Source: Neelides folsomi
Lineage: Eukaryota; Arthropoda; Collembola; Neelipleona; Neelidae
NCBI GenBank assembly: GCA_034687125.1
Contig: JAQGBZ010000040.1
Coordinates: forward strand, 186,001 to 250,000
DNA length: 64,000 bases
Reading direction: 5' to 3'
Both the position numbers and the translations under genes were made by a program. The notes below the pieces were generated by a model. It searched no databases. It was not told where the DNA came from and saw nothing but the letters and a program-made list of their open reading frames with translations. How positions within the stretch are numbered: position 1 is the first letter of the stretch; the number at the start of each line of letters is the position of its first letter. Shown here piece by piece: positions 38,627-58,999 of the stretch.

Positions 38627-40475
38627 ATGAAATCTTCGTCTCAAAGTCCCCTTGAAACATCCCAAAATTCCTTATCCGAAGATCCTCAAGAAGTCGAAGG
38701 AACTCATAGGAGAACACAATATGCAGCTGCAGCTATTGCAACAATTGGTTCCTTTGGATTTGGCACTGTTTTAACGTGGACTGCTCCTGCTTTACCAAAT
38801 ATTGAAGAAAGTCAAGATTTAGGAGAAATCACTTCAAGCCAAAAGACATGGATTGCTTCACTTGCTGTGGTAATTTAAAAATTGACAAATTGATATTTTA
38901 AAAATTTTATTGTAATTTTACACTATTTGAATCTAATATGACAATAAATACTAATGACAAAGTTGAATAATGACAATATTAAAATACTAAAAATCAATAA
39001 TGTTAAACTTTTAAATTTCAGCTTGGTTCTTTATTTTCTGGCCCAATTTGTGGATTCCTTATAAGCCGGTTCGGTCGAAAAAGAACAATGCAAAATCTCG
39101 CCTTGCCGTTTCTTCTTGGTTGGGCTTTCATTGGATTCGCAAAATTCTTCCCTATTGAAATGACTCTTCCGGCAATTTACATTGGAAGATTTATTACTGG
39201 ATTCGCTGGTGGATGTTTCACAGTAGCCGTCCCCGTTTACATTTCAGAAATTGTCGAAGCAAGAATTAGAGGAATTCTTGGATCTGCGATGATTTTGTCT
39301 CTCGTCATTGGCGTTGAAACTACGTAAGAATTCATAAAAATCTCTAATTCTAATTTGTCTATGAATCATGAAAAATGAAGTTTCCTAAATGACTATACCT
39401 CAATTGAAATGCAAAAACACCCGAACTGCAAAATCTACCTGAAATGCATTGTAGTTTTTTATGAACTACATTAGAGTAATAGTAAAGACCAATATTGATA
39501 AATTGCATTTATGTTTTTGTATTCTAAAGGTTCATCTTGGGAAAGTTTCTTTCTTGGAACTCATTAGCATTGGCGTGCGGCTTCATTCCAATACTTCATT
39601 TCTTTTTGCTCTTCTTCATTCCTGAATCTCCTCGATATCTCCTCACAAAAAATGAATACGTCAAAGCGTCCGAGTCACTAAAAAAACTGAGAAAAGCAAA
39701 TTTCAAAACAATTGAATCAGAATTAAAAAGCATTCAAGAAGAAATTGGCTCCGTGTCAGGAGATTCATTAACATCTAAGGAAAAAGTAGTTCGGTTGTTC
39801 ACAGCTCCAGTTCTCAAACCTTTGGCCATTTGTTTGACCCTCATGGCCCTTCAACAATTCAGCGGAACCAACGGAGTAACTTTCTACACGGTTGACATCC
39901 TTAAATCTACAGGAACAGATTTGGATTCAAATGTCGGGTCAATGATAATCGGAGCCGTTCAAGTAGGAATGGTTTTTGTCACAATGGTTCTTATTGAAAA
40001 AGTGGGACGTGTTTGGCTCTTAATTGTTTCTAATTTAATTATGTTTGTTAGTTTAATTTCCCTTTCTGTTTTCTTTCACTTTAAGTCAAATTTAGCCGAA
40101 GGTCAGAATTTAGACGGATTTGGTTATTTACCTTTACTTTCATTAGTTGGATGGGTCATAGGTTATAATATCGGAATGGGACCAATTGCGTGGCTTTTGA
40201 TGGGAGAACTTCTTCCTCCTTATGCACGTGGATTGGCCTCGGCAATTGTTGCATCTTTTTATTCAATTGTCTCTTTTACGGCCACCAAGACCTTTGATGA
40301 TTTTACAACGTTGTTGGGATGGACTGGAGTTAATGCTTTCTTTGGAGTTGTTTGTTTACTGGCTGGAATTTTTGCTTATTTCTTTATTCCCGAAACAAAG
40401 CAGAAAAGTAGTGAAGAAATCCAGAGGTATTTTTCTAAAGATAATCTTCATAAAATATCGCCAAACCCAGTGTAA
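38627..40475 (+). CDS. Facilitated sugar transporter, Tret1-like (MFS, SLC2 type)
   Basis: Twelve-TM facilitator of the major facilitator superfamily, close to arthropod trehalose transporter Tret1-like proteins; it would carry trehalose or another sugar across the plasma membrane. Three exons: 38627-38869, 39022-39323 and 39530-40475, giving 496 residues. The N-terminal ~35 residues are cytosolic and Ser-rich. Sugar-transporter signatures are in place: SRFGRKRT after TM2, YIGRFITGFAGG, PVYISEI, FIPESPRYLL after TM6, LQQFSGTN in TM7 and IPETKQKS after TM12. A charged loop of about 60 residues lies between TM6 and TM7. The exact substrate cannot be read from sequence, because the Tret1-like family is large in arthropods. 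A consensus CRE lies upstream. Confidence 0.93.
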
Positions 40476-41021
40476 AAAATCCAAATATGAATTAAAATAC
40501 TATTTATATTTCCTTGTATATACTATATCCCTTATATATTCCTTATATTTTATATATTCCTTATATTGTAAATATTTATAAATGAAATATGAAGGGACTA
40601 TTTTACCATGTTAATTTTTAGTTTTAATCATTGTATAGTTTTTATAATAAATATAAATCGATAATAAAGAAAAAAGATAATAAACGAAATAATAAGTTAA
40701 TTAAATTATAAGAAAAATCTTCAACTTCATTCTTCTTTAATATTTTCATATACATTAATAATATAAAAGTATATTATAAAAATATGTATGGTATTTTACA
40801 CGATACACCTTGGCTCGTATTTGGTTTGGGGCTAACAGGATATTTTGTCGAGCCTCGGTGCTCAATATTGAGCATCTTCACCTGAGACCAATTTTGAAAT
40901 ATAAATCCCCTCAAAATAACAAAACATCAAGAAAGTAGTGAAAACAGAAGAAGAATTCTTTTGTTTTCTTTAATCACATTAATCGTTTTAAGTTTTACCC
41001 GTTAATGTAGTATTGTAAATA
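40476..41021. other. Intergenic spacer between transporter and mio
   Basis: 546 bp of AT-rich DNA holding the transporter 3' end and the mio promoter. No gene seen. Confidence 0.7.
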
Positions 41022-44000
41022 ATGGATTTACAATGGACACCGAAAAAAGCAGAAAACCTTATAGCATGGGCACAACACGAAATCTTTTTGCATCAAATTG
41101 ACGTTTCTGACTGTGAAGATTCAACATATCCAATATGTTGGTATTTTTTAAAACTAATCAACTTTAAATTATTTTAATGACCTCTTTATTGACCTCATAT
41201 TTTTATCAATTGTCATTTAAATTTTAGCTATAATACATCAATTATTTTATAGGTGTGAGAATATCAGATCCAAAGTCACCAACGATCATTGGGAAAATAA
41301 ATGATTTTCCTCTTGGTAAAGTTGTTGACATTTATCCTGGACCAGGCTCAGACACTTTTGCTGTTGGACTCGCTAATGGAAAAGTTGTTTTAACTTCATT
41401 TGGATCAGCAGTTGTTCACAGAGAATTTGGTAATAAAAATCTATAAAATATTTTAATTAAATAAAGTATGCATAATGATCATTGATCATAACTTAATTTT
41501 AAATATACCATATTGATTATATTTTAGTTCCAAAACACAGCCGACCTGTGAATTCAATTTCATGGAACAAACACTGCAGCAACCTTCTTGCAGCGGGATT
41601 CGAAAAAGCTCGTTCTGAAGCTGCTTTACTTATTTGGGACGTTGGAAGAATCAATGGCGGAGGAAGTGCATTTCATTCTGAAGTTCTTCGACCTACGATT
41701 GAAGTCGGACCGAGCGAAGTTGCTCATTCACTTGCATGGGTTTCGAGTAAATCTTTACTCGTGGGAATGAATTCGAAACACATTAAGCTATTTGACCTTA
41801 GAGGTTTGTTAAAATTCTCCTGTTTACATTTTAATTATAGATTGTTAAAAATGATTATTTATTGTTTCTTTTCAACTTTTTAGATTCAAGTCCTAAAGTA
41901 AGTAGCAGCGCAGCGACTAAAGCAGTTTATGGCATTGTAGTTGATGGTGGTCATCGAGCTGCGTCTTTTAGTGATAATCAAGTTTATGTTTGGGACATGC
42001 GAAATTTCGATAAACCTTTTATTGTGCTTAACAATGCAAAGGCAATTTCAAAAATTGCATGGTGTCCAACAAGGTTTGTTAAAATTTTTATTTGGTTTAT
42101 TTTGTAAAATAATTACGTTATTCTTGTTACATGTTTATTCATAATTTTGAACTTGTTTTTAAATTATAGCTTAATGTCTTAAATTTTGCAAATTGTTTCA
42201 GAGGTGAATTATTAGGATCTTTAGAACGCGAAGCAAATTACATAACTTTATACGATGTTCATCATGCTGCATTGTCGACTGAAGAAGGAGAACCAGCAGT
42301 TCTTGAACGTCGAATTCAACCTTTAAGATCTGAATCAACGCCACTTGTTTCATTTGCTTGGCATCCGACAAAAGAAAATCTTCTAACAACTTTAACAACT
42401 TCAGGTTTATATTATTCATTAATAAAACATTAACATGTTAACATTTAACCTTAAATTAGTGCGACCTTCATTTGAATTTAACTACATATATGTAAAATAC
42501 ATTTATGTTTATATTTTTTATTTTTTAAAAATATCTTTTCAGGGTTAATGTGCAATTCAATTGTTTACGAAAGAATAACATTGAACTGGAGCAGTCAACT
42601 TGTTTGGTCAGATGGGAAAAAGACAATCCAATTCATAGATAATTCAGATACTTTTTATGAAGATTTGGATGACATTTCTATGAAAATTAAAAGAAGAGCA
42701 TTAGCTGGATACGGACTGAAGGTATCGTATATTAAGAACACTACCTGTATAAGGACATTCTTTCAATGACTTTGAGTTGGTTTTTAAATTTTTTAAAGTA
42801 ATTTAATTATTATTTACAGGTTAATTTGAAGGATAATGGTGCGATTGTTAGTGATGATAAAGAGCTTTCAAATCTTTGGGATTGGCTCGATTTCTGTAAA
42901 ACTCTGACTGAATCTCAAAAATGTCGTCTTTCATCTGTTGGATCATTAGCGTTTCCAGGAGCCAGAGCGGCACTGAGAATGGATTCTTATGGTCCAACAA
43001 GCGGAGCCCTTAAGTCTGAATTTGCTATTCAAAATCAATTTGAACTTCATGGGACTAAAACATACAGGTATTTAAATTATTACAAAAATGTATGAATTAT
43101 ATTAAATATAATTAAATATTCTTATATATAATAAGTTGTGTTTGTAATTCAAAGGAGCGACGAACGATCATTTGTCCAACAATTATGTGGATGGACTGGA
43201 AATGATTCCAATGATGGGACAGTTCGGGCATCACGTCGAGCAGCCGTGGCTTTGTTCCATCTTAAACTTCGTCATGCAATAAGAATTTTGAGTGATTCTG
43301 AACATGCGATTGTAGCAATGGCTATTGCTGGCTTCAATGATGATCGGAATTCTTTGTGGAGAGAAAATGTTTCTTTAAATAGTGCAAATCTTCGAGATCC
43401 TTATATTCGAGCTATATTTACATTTCTTACTGAACCTGACTCCAATTTTGATTCTATACTCGTAAGATAAATATTTCCAATTATGTCAATTCTACATCTA
43501 AATTATATTTTTTTTATATTTTAACAAAAATGATTTATTTATATAATGTTATATGGATTTAGAATGACCGAGGAATTAGTGTTGGAGATCGGATCGGTTT
43601 TGCTTGTTCATTTCTTTCTGATATTAAACTTGTGGCCTTCCTTGATGAATTAACTACCGAATTAGTTAAAGAAGGAGACTTGAATGGAATCCTTTTAACT
43701 GGTACGTTTTAATGCAAAAACCTCATTTTTATAATTATAAAAATACTGTATATAATAATTGTCAGTTTAATCAATAGTAAAATAACATACACATAAGTTA
43801 AAGTTAAATAAACGTTGAGTTTGAATGTGTTGTAATAGGAATGACTCCAGCTGCACTTCCACTTTTACAAAAGTACTTGAATAAGACGGGCGATGTACAA
43901 ACACTTGCAATTCTAGCAATTCGAACTATGGCTGCGGACATTCCAACAACTCAAAATTTGAAATTATGGATTGATCGTTATCAGTAATAATTTTAAACTT

Positions 44001-44748
44001 TTAAATTTTAATAGCTTAAATATCATTCTTACATTAATATAAGTAATATTTAATTATGATTTAACGTAATTGTACTTTAGAGATTTGCTAAATTCTTGGA
44101 AGCTTTGGGAGCAAAGGGCTGAATTCGACATTGTCAAGAATAAGAACAATACGACTCTCATTCCCCATCCAGAAGTTGTCGTTTCATGTAATTTTTGTGG
44201 AAAAAGCATTTCACCAGCGAGTTCATCTTCTTTAGCAAGAAACACCCAATTTTTTTCACGCTTTACAACAACCAATGCGAGATTAAAAGTAAGTTTTTTA
44301 ATTTCAATTAAATTTAATCCTTTTAATGTATTTTAATAATTTTTATAAACTATTTAATCAATTTAAATTTTATAGCTTTCATCATGTCCAAGTTGCCGAA
44401 AACCACTTCCGCGATGTGCCATTTGTTTACTTCATATGGGAACTCTATTAGGAAGTGGAGGTCAAGATCCGATAGTACTTGGTAAATCGGGAACTTCACC
44501 AGAAGCACTCGCTTGGTATACTTGGTGTCAAACCTGCAGGCACGGGGGTCACACAATGCATCTTCAACTATGGTTCAAGTAATAATGAAAAACATTTATG
44601 ATTCTTTACTTGATTCCTAACTTATACTAATAAAACTTTATTTAATTGACTTGCTCTTTCTTTTACTAGGAGCCAATCAGAGTGTCCCGTCACTGGTTGT
44701 AACTGTAAATGCGCCAGCCTAGACAAAATAATAGACTTTCCTACATAG
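41022..44748 (+). CDS. mio: GATOR2 subunit Mios / missing oocyte
   Basis: Subunit of GATOR2, which opposes GATOR1 and so promotes TORC1 signalling at lysosomes. Thirteen exons: 41022-41136, 41253-41429, 41528-41803, 41884-42073, 42202-42404, 42543-42721, 42820-43067, 43155-43461, 43563-43701, 43839-43983, 44081-44288, 44376-44578 and 44670-44748, giving 822 residues with all phases matching. The N-terminal half is a WD40 propeller (VGLANGKVVLTSF, VPKHSRPVNSISWN, IKLFDLR, VYVWDMRNF, KIAWCPTR, FAWHPTKEN). A helical middle part contains AAVALFHLKLRHAIRIL. The C-terminal zinc domain keeps its Cys/His set: CNFCGKSIS, CPSCRKPLPRCAICL, WCQTCRHGGH and CPVTGCNCKC. Exon 1 has the weak donor GTTGGT, but phase and family alignment support it. 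Confidence 0.96.
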
Positions 44749-45348
44749 TCGAGTCATTTTTAGTTAATAAAATAGATGTTTTCCTGTAATTATACTAATA
44801 GTACAATATTTATACTCGAATATGTGAGTATATGGTACTTTTACAAATTAGCTGTTATGAACGCATGTTACTCATTTTTAATTATTACACGATGAGCTCA
44901 ATTGTCTTCCATGTCCTAACGACATTTTTAGCTACATATGTATTTCCTATAAATGTGTATTATAAAGTAGAAATTAATGTTAACAAATGAAATATGTGTA
45001 CTATACCTATATTGTATCCGTATTAATACTGATATTATGAATGTTTTAATTTATTTGTCTTTAGTGTGTTGAGACGCAATGTTGAAAAAATGTAGAATAA
45101 AAGATTTAAAGATTTATTTAAATAAACTTTGATCTTTGAGGATCAATAACTCGAAACTCTTACATATTCCCGTTATTTAATAATATATCGCATTATCACT
45201 TATCACATAAAGTTCTTAAAATATTGATTTGGCATTAGGCTTAAATAAAGTTAGGAATACATAATATAAAACAATACACTGAAACTGAAACATTATTCTA
45301 TATTTTTAATATATACAAAGTCCTAATTCTTTATTGGAATTTACAAGG
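44749..45348. other. Convergent 3' intergenic region between mio and PIGC
   Basis: About 600 bp of AT-rich DNA between the stop codons of two convergent genes. An AATAAA at about 45097-45102 could serve mio. Nothing else seen. Confidence 0.7.
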
Positions 45349-46284
45349 TTAAGACGATGAAGGAGGTTTTCCTGTATTAGTTAACACAGCTTCATCCCAA
45401 GGACCATAAATATTCTTCTTGAACCGAAGCGATGTGATGAATGCGAGAGGAAATAGGAAAACAACAGCAAAGGCGAGAAGGACAAATAACAAAAATGCTG
45501 TAGGAGAAACTGTATATGCTCCAATGGCTGCTACAAATACAGATAAACTTAAAGCAATAACTGAATCCCAAACTTTTCTTGAAAATATTGGGAAAAGGAC
45601 AAATGCTTCAAGACCAGCTGTAAGAAGAGCAAATGAATGATTATCAGATGGCATCCGCGATGCGAGACAAACAGCTCCTAAAACTGCTCCATTAACTGCA
45701 ACAGTTTTCGACACGAGAAATCCATTGATTCCATAATCAGATGTGATTAGATGAATGGCGAACATCCCACTTGACATCGCATAAATTGTATCTGTAGCAA
45801 TTTGGTCCGTGAGGGTTCGAAGAACGGGGGCGAGTTCATATGACGAAACGAGGTAAATTAAAGAGACGAGGAGATGTTCTTTCGGAACTCTTTCTCCGGA
45901 CCACCATTGGAAAATGATGTAGCCGATGGCGGTCGAAAGGAATGAAGTCCAAAGGACGGAAGTTGACGAAATGATTGAGCTACTTAAGTGGAAATAGACG
46001 ACGAAGAAAAATGCAGTGGCGCTGAGTTGGAGAAGAATTCTGGATGACTTTACAGCGACTTCGGGTAAGGAGCGATTTACATTTCCGGTATATTTCTCTT
46101 GAGCGGCGAAGAAATCTGTCCAAGAGACCGAGTCCTGTGGAGATGCATTGCCGTATAATGCTTGATAGATATATTCTTCATTTGACTTTATTTTCTCGTT
46201 CTGATTCTCGTTTGACTTTGACGGCTTGGAATTATTTGCTCCTTGGTGTATTGGCGAATTGAGATTCTTGTTCTTTCGATTCAT
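45349..46284 (-). CDS. PIGC: GPI-GlcNAc transferase subunit PIG-C (GPI2)
   Basis: Membrane subunit of the complex that adds GlcNAc to phosphatidylinositol, the first step of GPI-anchor synthesis on the cytosolic face of the ER. Uninterrupted frame of 311 residues in a single exon, unlike its neighbours. The ATG at 46284 is chosen because the frame further upstream has only a TTG. Family marks are LAPVLRTLTDQIATDTIYAM, DYGINGFLVS, AVCLASRMPS and KKNIYGPWDEA. At least seven hydrophobic segments follow a polar N-terminus of about 55 residues rich in Asn/Lys. Length is close to the family norm. It is divergent from SS18 with about 700 bp between start codons. Confidence 0.96.
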   Translation of the reverse strand: MNRKNKNLNSPIHQGANNSKPSKSNENQNEKIKSNEEYIYQALYGNASPQDSVSWTDFFAAQEKYTGNVNRSLPEVAVKSSRILLQLSATAFFFVVYFHLSSSIISSTSVLWTSFLSTAIGYIIFQWWSGERVPKEHLLVSLIYLVSSYELAPVLRTLTDQIATDTIYAMSSGMFAIHLITSDYGINGFLVSKTVAVNGAVLGAVCLASRMPSDNHSFALLTAGLEAFVLFPIFSRKVWDSVIALSLSVFVAAIGAYTVSPTAFLLFVLLAFAVVFLFPLAFITSLRFKKNIYGPWDEAVLTNTGKPPSSS

Positions 46285-46993
46285 ATTATCACATTTGCAT
46301 GATTTGCAGATCAACTTGAAGTCAAATTACGATTCCCATTGGTAAGTCGCTATTTCGTAATACAATCTGAAAACAATTAACAAAATTAGTGTATAAAACA
46401 AAAACCTTAATATTTATAAAATTAACGACAAATATTTGGAATGGAATTACCCAATCGTATTATTTAATTAACAGTATTTATTAGAATTTATAAAATAAAA
46501 ATATAATAGGTTCCACAGCTGTTTGAAGAATAAGTGCTATATATAAAGTTAATTTGATAAACCACTGATATAATTTTTAATCACTTGTAAATTGTAAATT
46601 ACAAGTTGCAATTTTAATTTTAGCATTATGCAAAATTACCAATTTAGTCAAAGTGGATTATTCATTGAATTATGTCTTGTATCCGAAACCGAATAAATGA
46701 ATTAAATTCGAAACGGATTCTAAGAGTATTTTCTCTCGTTGTCGTCTTTCGCCCTCGTCCTCGTATTGATTTCACGACTTTATAGAAACTTTCAATATAT
46801 GAAAATCATTTTCAGAAAAGAAAATAAAAATAAAAAATATATTTAATATATAAAGTGTACTGTAGAGATTTGAATTGGAAGGAATTGGCGGGTAAGTGCT
46901 CACGTGCCCTAGTGTGGATTGAAATGTTGTGAAAAGCGGGAGGGGGTGAAAAGGAAGCTTCTTTTTCATTCCTCCATCGACGTTGTCGACAGT
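46285..46993. promoter_or_regulatory. Divergent promoter region of PIGC and SS18
   Basis: Head-to-head spacing of 709 bp. A GC-richer, CG-containing patch at 46735-46765 and another just before the SS18 ATG are the likely core promoters. No TATA box is clear on either side. Confidence 0.45.
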
Positions 46994-48325
46994 ATGTCGA
47001 TGGGAGCATTTGGGCCACAAGGAAGAGTAAGACCGCCGGCTCCGACATCCCAATCTGTTCAAAAGCTTCTCGACGAAAACGCTCATCTCATCCAGACGAT
47101 CTCCGACTTCCAGAACAAAGGAAAAGGAAGCGATTGCCTTCAGTATCAGCAAGCACTTCACAGAAATCTCGTCTACCTCACGTCACTCGCCGATTCAAAT
47201 CAGAATATTCAGCAGATGCTCCCGGTATGACTAAATTCAATTAAATCACTCTTAACTACTCTCTAACCATTATCATCCACCCACTCACATTTTCAAGTAA
47301 ATGAAAAGATAATGAATTTATATTAGTATTCTTTGTAAAAGCCCCCCGGACAAGACATGAATCAAGCACCGCAGCAAGGTCAAGGACAGCAAGGAGCCCC
47401 CCCTCAGAATTCCCAAGGCGGTTATTACCCCCGACCCCCAGCCCAAGGTCAATACGGCGGTTATGGAAGTTATGGCGGCGGAAGCCCGCAAGGACAGCAG
47501 CAAATGCCCCAACAGCAAAGCCAAGCCCCACGTCCCCCACAACAAGGACCGCCACAACAAGGATATGGACAACAGACCGGGCAACCTGGAGGTCAACAAG
47601 CCGGACAGCCTTTCTATCACCCATCGTATCAATATCCGAATCAGTACGGGCAAGGAGGATACCCTCAGCAAGGATATCCACAACAGCAACAATCGTACCC
47701 GGCTTCAACGCAGCCATCGACCTATCCGGCGACGGCTCCTCCACAAACTCAGGCATATTATTCACAACAAGGGCAATATCCACCTGGAAGTCCTGCTCCT
47801 GCACCGGCACAACCGTACCCATCAAATCCAGCATATTCACCTCAGCAGTTTCCTCCGGCACAGCCCTACCAGTATCCACCGAATCCACCCCAACAGGGAG
47901 GATATCCTCAACATCAACCAGCAAATCCACCCGGTGCCCCACAGGCTCCACATCCAACCCCACCGCCTCAGTCTGCTCAATATCCTCAATATCCTCCTCA
48001 GCAGTATCAGGTAGAGTTTATTTAATTAATTATTTTAAACATAGACTATGAAATATTTACACAGAGGTTTTATTAATTTTTTTAAGAATCAGATTTTAAT
48101 AATTTTTTTATTTTTAAGGGTTATGCTCCTCCTCCTCCGCAAGGCTATGGAAATTATGGTTATCGTGGCGGAGCTCCTGGAGCACCTCATGCTGGGGGAG
48201 CTGGAGGAGGTCAACAAGGCGGCTATGCTCCACAAGGAGCTCCAAGTGGATATCCTCCTCCACAATCAGCTCCACAATTTCCGCCGCAGCAGCAACAACA
48301 ACAGCAACCACCTTCATCTACTTAA
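46994..48325 (+). CDS. SS18: SS18 / SYT-family SWI/SNF subunit
   Basis: Transcriptional coactivator subunit of the BAF (SWI/SNF) chromatin remodelling complex. Three exons: 46994-47224, 47342-48010 and 48119-48325, giving 368 residues. Exon 1 encodes the SNH domain (about residues 15-75) with the family strings VQKLLDENAHLIQ, FQNKGKGSDCLQYQQALHRN and LVYLTSLADSNQNIQQMLP. The remaining ~290 residues are a Gln/Pro/Gly/Tyr-rich low-complexity domain with many YPQQGYPQQ-type repeats and a short poly-Gln run near the end. In vertebrates this QPGY domain is the activation domain. A long open frame on the opposite strand of exon 2 is only a shadow of the biased composition. Confidence 0.95.
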
Positions 48326-49389
48326 TTGATTATAAACAGAGTTTTATATCAAAGACCTGTGTGAGCTGATTGTGTGCGGCTTCTCAAGAATTTATTATCT
48401 AAAATCTTTTTGGCTCACTTCTACCTCTGATAAATAATAAGAGGACGAAGGGTGTGTGGATTAACTAATACATTTAATATTCCTGTGTTTGAGTAACTTG
48501 AGAGTTGACATGATATTTATTAATGGTAGTTAATAATAATAAATTATAGAATTTACTTAAAGTTATTAATAATATTGTATAACATAGGATATATTAAACA
48601 TAATTCTAATATATTATTAAATTAACTAAAATACATTTATTTAATAAGTTTTATGTAAACAATTTTATTTAATTTTTTATCAATTGTAACATAATAAAAA
48701 TTTATTGAGTTTATGCATGTATATAAAATTTACTGAAAATAAATACTCTTAAAAAGTAACAAGGTTCATTTAATACAAATATGAAGAAGATAATTAATAA
48801 TTAAAAATTATTATCTTTAATCTCACATTAAACAAGCTAGGATTGATTTTAAATTGCAATTTATTTGCAATAAATGCATAAAGGAATGCTTATGGGGAAC
48901 TTGAGAAATTGTATGGTCAAGGGTGACATCTTTTCGATCAACTTTCTTCGATCATTCTCGAAAACAATCGCGAAAAGACTTTGCATTGTGGAGAAAACTT
49001 CTCACGCAATTACTTCGAAAGAATTTTTCGCCATCAGACAATTTGGTAAGATTTTGATAACAATTGACATCTTGTCGTCATCAATAAACTGTAAGACTCA
49101 TTCTATTGCCTCTTTCGTTAATTTGAAAGATCATTAAATGTCATTTAATTTTCTGATGAAATTAAATAGAATCTAATAGGATTAAAGGCATTACAAAATC
49201 TCAATTTGTTTATCATTGATTATAGTGTATTGGAATAATCAATATTAATCAATAAATTAAAGCGCAAGTAATCAATCATAGGACATGGCAATGAGTACAC
49301 TTGTTACTTTACTTTGAATTATTTGTTTAGAATATTTTTATTTATTTTCCCTCAGCCCGTCAAACTTTTGCTAACAAGACTGACCGAAA
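48326..49389. other. Intergenic region between SS18 and ST13
   Basis: SS18 3' UTR followed by AT-rich DNA. An 87-codon open frame at 48874-49137 has no recognised similarity or splice context and is not called a gene. The ST13 leader lies just before 49390. Confidence 0.6.
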
Positions 49390-58482
<9,093 letters not shown>

Positions 58483-58999
58483 ACAGATAATTGACCCTTT
58501 TATGTTTACGTATAAATTACCTTATTTTAGAAATGAAATCCTCCCAAATATTATTGTCATTTCTGCTATGAATAATCTTTATCTTTTAAAAGGATTTATA
58601 TTTGATTGGTCTTTTGAAACATTGAAATTCATGCCTTCTGTATGCTTTCCAATTAAAAATCATTTTGTTCTAAAAGTGAAATAAATTATTATAAATGTAT
58701 GAAATTGTAATTTTATTCAATCAAGTAAGTTTAAGTTTTTATCTTAAATATACTTATAAAGTAAACATCATAATTTCATAATCATTCATATTTTGTAATA
58801 TACTGATAGGGATAATACAGTACAATAAATATTATAATATAATCGTAAAATTACATTAATAGATAAAAACAATAACAGTTCATTGCATGCCTTAATTCAA
58901 ATTAATTAAAAAGGCTTTGAGATTTTCAAATTGGTAGTTAAATGTATTTAATATATTTAAAAAATGCTTGGATTTAAAAAAATCGAATGTAATGAAGAA
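58483..58999. other. Convergent 3' intergenic region between ST13 and CIP2A
   Basis: 517 bp of AT-rich sequence between stop codons of converging genes; 3' UTRs expected. Nothing else seen. Confidence 0.7.

Noticed and set aside
47256-47963. 235-codon open frame on the minus strand
   Set aside because: Shadow of the Gln/Pro/Gly-rich SS18 exon, caused by biased codon composition.
48874-49137. 87-codon plus frame between SS18 and ST13
   Set aside because: No family features, no splice or promoter context, flanked by AT-rich spacer.
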